Of a stretch of DNA of 11,965 bases, positions 7,007 through 11,965 are shown in pieces. Below the pieces are notes generated by a model. The model did no database searches and had not been told where the DNA came from. It saw nothing but the letters and a program-made list of their open reading frames with translations. Positions within the stretch are counted from its first letter, which is position 1, and every line of letters starts with the position of its first letter. The position numbers and the translations under genes are program-made. This DNA is from an uncultured Collinsella sp. (lineage in GTDB: Bacteria > Actinomycetota > Coriobacteriia > Coriobacteriales > Coriobacteriaceae): the NCBI GenBank assembly GCA_900555225.1, contig USKL01000022.1, positions 1 through 11,965 of the forward strand, in the 5' to 3' direction.

Positions 7007-7043
7007 GGGAGCGGCTGGGTTTGTATCGCATAGGGCCGCTCCC
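7007..7043 (-). other. Intercistronic hairpin between GH1 gene and EIICB
   Basis: GGGAGCGGC (7007-7015) pairs perfectly with GCCGCTCCC (7035-7043), 9 bp around a 19-base loop, in the 176-base gap before EIICB. On the minus strand it is followed by a C-rich run, not U-rich, so full termination is unlikely. I saw no convincing separate promoter in the rest of the gap (6894-7006). Confidence 0.55.
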
Positions 7044-7069
7044 TTCTCGGGGGAAAGCGAGGCGATGCG

Positions 7070-8518
7070 CTACTGCGCGTCCGCCATAGTGTCGGCGAGC
7101 TCCTTGTACCAGAGTGCCGACTGCTTGATGTAGCGTTTTTGCGTGTCGAAGTCGATGTAGAACAGGCCGTAGCGCTTGTTATAGCCATTGGCCCACGAGA
7201 ACTGGTCCTGCAGGCTCCAGATAAAGTAGCCCTGGACGTCGACGCCCTCGGCGCGCGCCTGGAGCACCTTCTCCATGTGCTGGTCGACAAAGTCGATGCG
7301 CTCGGGATCGGCGACGATGCCGTTTGCGTCGGGCTCGGGGTCCTTGTGGCCCAGGCCGTTTTCGGTGATATAGATGACGGGGAGGTTGGGATAGGTGGCG
7401 CTGATGTGCTTGAGCGTGTCGTAGAGGCCTTGCGGGTAGATGAGCCAATCCCAGTCGGTGGTGGGGATACCCGGCATATCGACCTGCTGCCCGACGCCCT
7501 TAAACTTAAAGCACGAGGTGCCCTTGTCTCCGGTGCCGTTAAAGCTGTTGGTTGACTCGCCATCGTAGGCGGCGATAAACGCCGACTGATAGTAGTTGAG
7601 GCCGAACATATCGTTGCGGGGCGCCGCCTTGGCGAGCTCCTCCATGTCGCTGTCCTCAACCGTAAGTGTGGCGTTGTTGGCACGCAGAATCTCGTTGATG
7701 AGTGAGAGGGTGCGCGCGGAGTAGTGACCCAGGAAGGCGCCGTCCATGATGAAGTCGGTGTAGAAGGCGTTGTACAGGTCGGCGGCGTGCTGGTCGGCGG
7801 GCGAGTCGGTGGCAGGATATGCCGGCGTCAGGACGTTGACCATGCCAATGCGTCCGCCCAGGTGCTCGGTCTCGTCAAGATCCTTATACAGGTTGACGGC
7901 GCGGGCGTGGGCAACGAGCTCGTTGTGCTGGCTCTGGATGCCGCTCGTCACATCAAAGTGATGGTTGGGCGGGAAGTTGCCTTGGATGTATTGGGAGTGC
8001 GAGAGGCTGATGAGCTCGTTGATGGTGAACCAATTCTTGACCTCGCGGAACTCGCGGAAGCAGAACTCGGCATAGCGCACATAGGCGTCGACGGTCTTGC
8101 GGTTGAGCCAGTCGCCCTGGTTGAACAGGGCGGCGGGGGAGTCAAAGTGATGCAGGGACACATAGGGCTCGACGCCATACTTTTTGCAGCAGGCGAACAG
8201 CTCGTGGTAGTGCTTAACGCCCTCGGCGAGGGGTTCGGCATCGTCGCCGTTGGGGAAGATGCGGGTCCAGGCGATGGACACACGAATGGCGTTGAGTCCA
8301 TGCTCGGCAGAAAGGCGGATATCCTCCTCGTAGCGGTTGTAGAAATCACTGGCCGGGTCGGGCAAAAAGCGACCCTGGGCGACAAGGTAATCGTCCCACA
8401 TGGTCTTACCCTTGCCTGCCACCTTCGTGGAACCTTCCGTTTGGTACGCGGCGGTTGCGGCGCCCCAAACAAAGCCCTTCGGCAGCTGCTGTACGCGGTT
8501 TAGCAAAGACATATGCAT
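7070..8518 (-). CDS. GH1 6-phospho-beta-glycosidase, first gene of the cluster
   Basis: This 482-residue cytoplasmic enzyme cleaves phosphorylated beta-disaccharides. The acid/base is Glu168 in FTINEL and the nucleophile is Glu386 in YITENGLG. The 6-phosphate triad is Ser441, Lys448 and Tyr450 in FSWANGYNKRYG. The N-terminal FVWGAATAAYQTEG motif is typical of GH1. It is the most divergent of the three GH1 proteins here: NEL replaces NEI, GSTKVAGKGKTMWDDY replaces the GETRTHGKGK form, and the loop around 391-405 (KDPEPDANGIVADPE) is longer. A different aglycone preference is therefore plausible. A GAGAGGG ribosome site precedes two in-frame starts, ATG at 8518 and ATG at 8512. The second has the more usual spacing, so the protein may begin MSLLNRV. 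It is the promoter-proximal gene of the cluster, divergent from the LacI gene, with two LacI-type operators upstream. Confidence 0.94.
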   Translation of the reverse strand: MHMSLLNRVQQLPKGFVWGAATAAYQTEGSTKVAGKGKTMWDDYLVAQGRFLPDPASDFYNRYEEDIRLSAEHGLNAIRVSIAWTRIFPNGDDAEPLAEGVKHYHELFACCKKYGVEPYVSLHHFDSPAALFNQGDWLNRKTVDAYVRYAEFCFREFREVKNWFTINELISLSHSQYIQGNFPPNHHFDVTSGIQSQHNELVAHARAVNLYKDLDETEHLGGRIGMVNVLTPAYPATDSPADQHAADLYNAFYTDFIMDGAFLGHYSARTLSLINEILRANNATLTVEDSDMEELAKAAPRNDMFGLNYYQSAFIAAYDGESTNSFNGTGDKGTSCFKFKGVGQQVDMPGIPTTDWDWLIYPQGLYDTLKHISATYPNLPVIYITENGLGHKDPEPDANGIVADPERIDFVDQHMEKVLQARAEGVDVQGYFIWSLQDQFSWANGYNKRYGLFYIDFDTQKRYIKQSALWYKELADTMADAQ

Positions 8519-8632
8519 ACACCCTCTCGTCTCGCTGTTCGATATTGTGCGTTTGCGCTCAGGAGGCTCCCTGGTTAGCGTTCAGCGGTGAAAAAGCCCG
8601 ATAAACACTATCTTAAAATGATTAGAACCAAA

Positions 8633-8670
8633 ATGAGCACGTGAACATTTGACAATGAGCACGTTAACAT
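8633..8670. promoter_or_regulatory. Two tandem LacI/cre-type operators between the GH1 cluster and the LacI gene
   Basis: ATGAGCACGTGAACAT (8633-8648) and ATGAGCACGTTAACAT (8655-8670) are direct copies with one difference, 22 bases apart. The first is a near-palindrome, ATGnnCACGTGnnCAT, with the central CG typical of LacI/GalR-family operators. On the other strand the second resembles a cre box with two mismatches. The adjacent LacI-family protein is the likely binder, repressing the minus-strand cluster and perhaps itself. Confidence 0.75.
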
Positions 8671-8680
8671 CCGGCTGGGA

Positions 8681-8686
8681 TGTATA
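8681..8686 (-). promoter_or_regulatory. Candidate -10 box for the GH1/EIICB/GH1 cluster
   Basis: On the minus strand TATACA matches the -10 consensus at four of six positions. Its start point, near 8674, would fall just before the two operators, the classical position for repression. No good -35 box is seen. TCTAAT further downstream (complement of ATTAGA, 8621-8626) is an alternative -10. Confidence 0.3.
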
Positions 8687-8745
8687 GAAACAAAACAACT
8701 TCAAACAGCCGCGAACGGTTGTATTTGTTCGGTAAGCGGTTTTGA

Positions 8746-8775
8746 TTGACAGAAGTTTTCATGTTGTGGTATATG
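8746..8775 (+). promoter_or_regulatory. Promoter of the LacI-family gene
   Basis: TTGACA (8746-8751) is a perfect -35 box. TATATG (8770-8775), 18 bases further on, is preceded by TGG, giving an extended -10. Transcription would start near 8782. It is divergent from the GH1 cluster, and the tandem operators lie about 75 bases upstream of the -35 box. Confidence 0.75.
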
Positions 8776-8862
8776 GCTCGGGTATCATGAGCGCGTTATC
8801 AATGTATGTACGATGCGCCATGGGCGCGGGGAATAGTTGGGAAGCAGGTTAGCGTGGAAGGC

Positions 8863-9891
8863 ATGGATCAGCAGACAAGGAATGGTCGTTCGGCGAGCGC
8901 GGCAGAGGTTGCGGCGCTCGCTGGCGTGAGCCGCCAGACTGTGTCTCGCGTGGTCAACGGTATGCCCAACGTGACGGAAAAGACGCGCAAGCGTGTGCTG
9001 GCCGCCATGGAAGAGCTGGGCTTTCGTCCCAATTTTGCTGGAGCGGCGTTGCGCGGCGGGTCGTATCGTTCTATTGGCCTGTGCATGTACAACATCACAC
9101 GTGTCGGTAACCTGGCGACGCTCGAGGGTATCATGCAAGCGGCGCGCGAGCACGATTTTGCCGTCACTATGATCGAGATGGGCGGCGACAAGCCCTATAC
9201 ACTTGCCGATGCCTCGCGCCGCATGGTCGAGCGACCCGTCGACGGCATGATTCTCAACATGAACCGCATGGCTCCCGATTTTGAGGAGTTTGTTCCCCAG
9301 CCGGGAGTGCGAACGGTCATCCTGTCCATGTATGCGCATCCGCGCTGCACGACGATCGACTCCGACCAGTATGGTTCGTGCGAGCTGTTGACCAATTATC
9401 TGCTGGAACATGGTCACTCGAATATGCGGTTTGTGGCGGGTCCGGAAAACTCGATTTCCTCGCGTTTTCGTGAGGCCGGTTGGCGCGATACGCTGGGTCG
9501 TGCTCATGTCGATGCCGCTCCGATGCTGCGTGGCGATTGGAGTGCGGACAGTGGGTACGCCATGGGCGAGCGGATTGCGGCCGAGGTGCTTGCCGGCGGG
9601 TCGCAGGCGCCGACTGCCGTGCTTGCGGCAAATGACCAGATGGCGCTGGGCGTTATCGCCGCGCTCGAGAACGCGGGCCTGTCCGTGCCCGACGACGTGA
9701 GCGTGGTTGGTATCGACGACGCACTCGAGGGACTTGTTCCTCACAATCGGCTGACGACGCTGCGATTTGATTTGCGCGGTGTCGGTAAGCTTGCGTTTGA
9801 GGCGGCGATTGGAGAGAGCTCGTCTATCGAGGCGATTCATGTGCCGAGTACGCTGGTCGAACGCTCGACTGTTAGGGACATACGGGGTTAG
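8863..9891 (+). CDS. LacI/GalR-family transcriptional regulator
   Basis: From ATG at 8863 the protein has 342 residues, the usual LacI-family length. Residues ~12-33 (AAEVAALAGVSRQTVSRVVNG) are the helix-turn-helix. Residues ~53-66 (GFRPNFAGAALRGG) are the hinge helix region that inserts in the minor groove. The rest is the periplasmic-binding-protein-like effector domain, with the family's LAANDQMALGVIAAL and VPDDVSVVGIDD motifs near its C-terminal half. The frame is open back to 8806. GTG at 8854 (AGG five bases upstream) is a serious alternative start, and ATG 8806 would give an unusually long N-terminus with no ribosome site. It is divergent from the GH1/EIICB/GH1 cluster and two LacI-type operators lie between them, so it most likely controls that cluster in response to a sugar. 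It converges on the GH1 gene at 10159-11598 across the repeat at 9900. Confidence 0.93.
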   Translation: MDQQTRNGRSASAAEVAALAGVSRQTVSRVVNGMPNVTEKTRKRVLAAMEELGFRPNFAGAALRGGSYRSIGLCMYNITRVGNLATLEGIMQAAREHDFAVTMIEMGGDKPYTLADASRRMVERPVDGMILNMNRMAPDFEEFVPQPGVRTVILSMYAHPRCTTIDSDQYGSCELLTNYLLEHGHSNMRFVAGPENSISSRFREAGWRDTLGRAHVDAAPMLRGDWSADSGYAMGERIAAEVLAGGSQAPTAVLAANDQMALGVIAALENAGLSVPDDVSVVGIDDALEGLVPHNRLTTLRFDLRGVGKLAFEAAIGESSSIEAIHVPSTLVERSTVRDIRG

Positions 9892-9899
9892 GTCCTACT

Positions 9900-10049
9900 C
9901 CGTTTGTCTCGATTTGTAACAGGTAGACGGTCAAAAGCGGGCTACGTGTTACAGATTTAGATTCTTCGGAAAGAGCAATCCTGTTCGTCTCAATCTGTAA
10001 CAGCTAGGACCAAAAAACTCGGCTAGATGTTACAGATCGAGACAAACGG
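9900..10049. repeat. ~150-bp palindromic intergenic repeat, copy B (two tandem hairpin units)
   Basis: The outer 22 bases (9900-9921 and 10028-10049) are inverted repeats matching at 21 positions, beginning CCGTTTGTCTCGAT. Inside are two hairpins 81 bases apart. Unit 1 pairs TTGTAACA-G-GTAG with CTAC-G-TGTTACAG. Unit 2 (from about 9987 to 10043) pairs CTGTAACA-G-CTAG with CTAG-A-TGTTACAG, a stem of about 20 bp. The GTAG/CTAC and CTAG/CTAG segments keep pairing although the bases differ between units, which suggests the fold matters. It begins nine bases after the LacI stop and ends 13 bases before the terminator of the right-hand GH1 gene. Copy A occupies the matching place after the other GH1 gene. 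Confidence 0.85.
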
Positions 10050-10061
10050 CTCCCGACCAGC

Positions 10062-10112
10062 CCAAAAACAAAAAGACCGGGGGCGGCGCGCCGTGTGACG
10101 TGCCGCCCCCGG
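10062..10112 (-). terminator. Strong intrinsic terminator of the right-hand EIIB/GH1 module
   Basis: On the minus strand GCCGGGGGCGGC-type pairing is seen: CCGGGGGCGGC (10112-10102 read as its complement) with GCCGCCCCCGG (10087-10077), at least 11 bp and extendable by three more pairs. It is followed by TCTTTTTGTTTTTGGG. The 18-base tail is identical to that of the terminator at 3519-3566. Confidence 0.93.
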
Positions 10113-10158
10113 CTGAGAAATGGGGACAGGTTGTGTGAGCGGGCAACCCCGCCAGCCA

Positions 10159-11598
10159 CTAGTCCAGACGACGGGTCTGCGCCACGTGCTTGTACCAGTA
10201 GGCGCTTGCCTTGGGCGTGCGCTTCTGGGTTTCAAAGTCAACGTAAAAGAAGCCGTAACGCTTGTTGTAGCCATTGGTCCAGGAGAACTGATCCTGCAGG
10301 CTCCACAGGAAGTAGCCGCCTACGTTGACGCCAACCTCCATGGCCTTGAGCAACCAGCGCAGGTGCTGCTCGATGTAGTCGATGCGCGGCTGGTCGTCCA
10401 CAAAACCGTCCTTGTAGGGGTCCTTGTAGCCCATGCCGTTCTCGGTGATGAAGATCTGCTTGTAGTTGGGGTAGCGCTGTTTAATGTAGACGAGCAGATC
10501 GAACAGGCCCTCGGGATAGATGATCCAGTCCCAGTCGGTGGTGGGGATGCCAGGCTTGTTCACATGCTCGCCAATGCCCTTAACGCGCCAGCGGCCGGTG
10601 CCCTTCTCTCCCGTACCGTTGTGGTGCAGGTCGTTTTCGCCATCGTAAGCCTTCAAGAAGCGGCACTGGTAGTTGTTAACGCCCAGGTAGTCGTTGTAGA
10701 GCGCGGCCTCGCGCATAATCTCGAGGTCCTCGTCCAGGATCTCGATGGTGCCGCCCGAGACGGCAGCCAGGCGGTTGGCGCACTCGAGGGTGTCGGGGGC
10801 ATACTCGCCGCGGAACGTCGCGTCGAGCAAAAACTGGTTTTGCAGCACGTGCTCGTTGTTGGCGGCTTTGATGTCGGCGGGGTCGTTCTCGTTGAGCGGG
10901 TACTTAAACTCCAGCGACTGGATGACGCCGATTTTGCCCTTAAAGCCGCCGTTGTGGAAGGCCAGCACGGCCTTGGCGTGGGCGAGCATCATGTTGTGCT
11001 CGCACTGGAAGGCCTCGGCCAGATGCGCCTTGACGCCACCGGGGAAGGTGCCCTCGATGTAGGTGTTGGAGGCGTCGGCCCAGATCTCGTTAAAGGTGAA
11101 CCAGTAGGTCACCTGGTCGGCGTACTCCTTAAAGCAGAAGGTGGCAAAGTCCACAAAGGCGTCGATGGTCTCGCGGTTGAGGAAGTCGCCCTTCTCAAAG
11201 AGGGGAAGCGGCGTGTCAAAGTGATGCAGCGTGACGAACGGCTCAACGTGGTGCTTGTGGCACTCGGCGAAGAGATCGTGGTAGAACTGGACGCCCTCGG
11301 GGTTGATTTCGCCGGTGCCGTTGGGGAAGATGCGGCTCCAGGCGATGGAGAGGCGAATGCCGTTGATGCCGAACTCCTCGCACAGCTCCAGGTCGACAGG
11401 GTACTGGTTGTAGAAGTCCGAAGCGGGATCGGGGGAGAAGCGCCCCTGGGCCTCCAGAAAGTCGTCCCAGGCAACCTTGCCCTTACCGTGAGTGCGGGTC
11501 TCGCCCTCTACCTGGTAGGCAGCGGTGGCGCCGCCAAAGACAAAGTCCTCGGGAAACTGCGCGGGCGGGTTGGTGACGCTAGCAGGATTAACGGACAT
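10159..11598 (-). CDS. GH1 6-phospho-beta-glycosidase (LacG-like), right-hand module
   Basis: This 479-residue cytoplasmic enzyme hydrolyses 6-phosphorylated beta-disaccharides. The acid/base is Glu171 in TFNEI and the nucleophile is Glu386 in FITENGMG. The phosphate-binding triad is Ser439, Lys446 and Tyr448 in FSWTNGYNKRYG. PTTDWDWIIYPEGLFD and YKDPYKDGFVDDQPRIDY follow the LacG pattern. The N-terminus shares long identical runs with the enzyme at 3591-5012 (GGATAAYQVEGETRTHGKGK, then GRFSPDPASDFYN), so the two are close paralogues. The ATG at 11598 has only a weak GGA ribosome site five bases away. It lies 66 bases downstream of the lactose-type EIIB end, with a GC hairpin between, and is followed by the terminator at 10062-10112. 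Whether it prefers phospho-galactosides or phospho-glucosides is not shown by the sequence. Confidence 0.95.
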   Translation of the reverse strand: MSVNPASVTNPPAQFPEDFVFGGATAAYQVEGETRTHGKGKVAWDDFLEAQGRFSPDPASDFYNQYPVDLELCEEFGINGIRLSIAWSRIFPNGTGEINPEGVQFYHDLFAECHKHHVEPFVTLHHFDTPLPLFEKGDFLNRETIDAFVDFATFCFKEYADQVTYWFTFNEIWADASNTYIEGTFPGGVKAHLAEAFQCEHNMMLAHAKAVLAFHNGGFKGKIGVIQSLEFKYPLNENDPADIKAANNEHVLQNQFLLDATFRGEYAPDTLECANRLAAVSGGTIEILDEDLEIMREAALYNDYLGVNNYQCRFLKAYDGENDLHHNGTGEKGTGRWRVKGIGEHVNKPGIPTTDWDWIIYPEGLFDLLVYIKQRYPNYKQIFITENGMGYKDPYKDGFVDDQPRIDYIEQHLRWLLKAMEVGVNVGGYFLWSLQDQFSWTNGYNKRYGFFYVDFETQKRTPKASAYWYKHVAQTRRLD

Positions 11599-11622
11599 GA
11601 TGATCCAATCGTCTAAATCGAA

Positions 11623-11654
11623 GGGCCAGCCGGTCTTGGATGGTCGGCTGGCCC
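11623..11654 (-). other. GC hairpin between the right-hand EIIB end and the GH1 gene
   Basis: GGGCCAGCCG (11623-11632) pairs perfectly with CGGCTGGCCC (11645-11654), 10 bp around a 12-base loop, starting 11 bases after the EIIB stop. On the minus strand TTCGATTTAG follows, a poor U-run. It could be a leaky terminator limiting GH1 expression or an mRNA 3'-end stabiliser for the permease message. Confidence 0.6.
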
Positions 11655-11664
11655 TGGGCGTTAC

Positions 11665-11965
11665 TTACTTCGAAAGTTGCTCACTCACGAAGGCGAGAGA
11701 CTTGTCGCCGTTCTGGGAGAGCTCGATGTACTGCTTGCCACGGCAGGCGACGCACTTGTTGCCCACGCGCTCACAGTCCTTCTGCAGGTCGGCCAGGTAG
11801 CTTGCGGCCTGCGGGGCCAGGACGACCAGGTCAAAGTCGGGGAGCATGTCCACGTGGTTGCCATAGGCCTCGGCGGCGGTCTCGAGGTTAATGCCGCGCT
11901 CCTTGGCGGCCTTGGCCAGCGCGTTGGCGAGCAGGCCCGAGGTTCCGCCGCCCTGGCAGAGCACG
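11665..11965 (-). CDS. PTS lactose-family EIIB domain, C-terminal ~100 residues; 5' part off the right edge
   Basis: The frame enters from the right edge and ends at TAA (11667-11665). It shows VLCQGGGTSGLLANAL with the phosphocysteine codon at 11958-11956, then FDLVVLAPQAASY, and ends SEQLSK. This is the full catalytic face of a Lac-family EIIB, which receives phosphate from EIIA and passes it to the sugar. It resembles the C-terminal domain of LacE and of the EIICB at 5088-6893. The apparent GTG start at 11964 is an internal Val codon just before the active-site Cys, so the true start is outside. Either an EIICB fusion or a free-standing EIIB remains possible. It precedes a GH1 gene in the same direction, repeating the EIICB-GH1 order of the other cluster. 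Confidence 0.9.
   Translation of the reverse strand, partial: VLCQGGGTSGLLANALAKAAKERGINLETAAEAYGNHVDMLPDFDLVVLAPQAASYLADLQKDCERVGNKCVACRGKQYIELSQNGDKSLAFVSEQLSK

Noticed and set aside
4056..7133. A 1025-codon open frame on the plus strand opposite the GH1 and EIICB genes
   Set aside because: It lies antisense to two clearly recognised genes. Its product is a low-complexity Gly/Asp/Val/Glu-rich chain with no family motif, a typical effect of GC-rich codon use on the opposite strand.
8806..8862. Longer LacI-family start at ATG 8806
   Set aside because: It would add 19 residues before the helix-turn-helix, has no ribosome site, and lies only about 24 bases after the predicted transcription start. 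Starts at 8854 or 8863 fit family length better.
10120..11616. A 498-codon plus-strand open frame opposite the right-hand GH1 gene
   Set aside because: It is antisense to an intact GH1 enzyme and compositionally like the other antisense shadows.
11962..11964. GTG at 11964 as the true start of the right-edge EIIB
   Set aside because: It would begin one residue before Leu-Cys of the active-site loop and lack the first beta strand, so it is an internal Val codon of a gene continuing off the window.

Overview
The window is bacterial and mostly high in GC: hand-counted 60-base samples give about 60-68% in the sugar genes. Coding is dense, transcripts are short, and GTG starts and purine-rich ribosome sites occur. 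Gene content (lactose/cellobiose-type PTS permease, several LacG-like phospho-glycosidases, galactose mutarotase, DeoR and LacI regulators) together with base composition suggests a gut actinobacterium of the Coriobacteriia, such as Collinsella. That assignment is an inference from style, not from a marker gene.

Layout: (1) 1-912 (-) is the N-terminal 304 codons of an aldose 1-epimerase (galM) that runs off the left edge. (2) 1119-1883 (+) is a divergent DeoR/GlpR-type repressor. (3) 1991-3223 (-) is a Fic-domain protein with a C-terminal winged-helix region. It is lower in GC than its surroundings and is preceded by a striking double inverted/direct repeat (3232-3306). (4) 3355-3503 is a ~150-bp palindromic intergenic repeat. 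(5) 8518-3591 (-) is a three-gene PTS/glycosidase cluster: GH1 phospho-beta-glycosidase (7070-8518), lactose-family EIICB (5088-6893), a second GH1 enzyme (3591-5012), then a strong terminator. (6) 8863-9891 (+) is a divergent LacI-family regulator. Two tandem LacI/cre-like operators lie in the shared intergenic region. (7) 9900-10049 is a second copy of the ~150-bp repeat. (8) 11965-10159 (-) holds the C-terminal end of another lactose-family EIIB followed by a third GH1 enzyme and a strong terminator.

How the genes work together: EIICB imports and 6-phosphorylates a beta-linked disaccharide (lactose, cellobiose or a related glycan fragment). The cytoplasmic GH1 enzymes cleave the phosphorylated disaccharide. 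GalM could equilibrate anomers of the released galactose or glucose. The LacI protein probably represses the 8518-3591 cluster. No EIIA gene is visible, so the EIIA partner must lie elsewhere. The right-hand EIIB/GH1 pair looks like a paralogous module sharing the same terminator style and the same repeat element.

Most of the window is well-known carbohydrate metabolism. The parts least explained by known families are the two ~150-bp hairpin repeats, the four-site operator in front of the Fic gene, and the hairpins without U-tracts found in every gap between permease and glycosidase genes.
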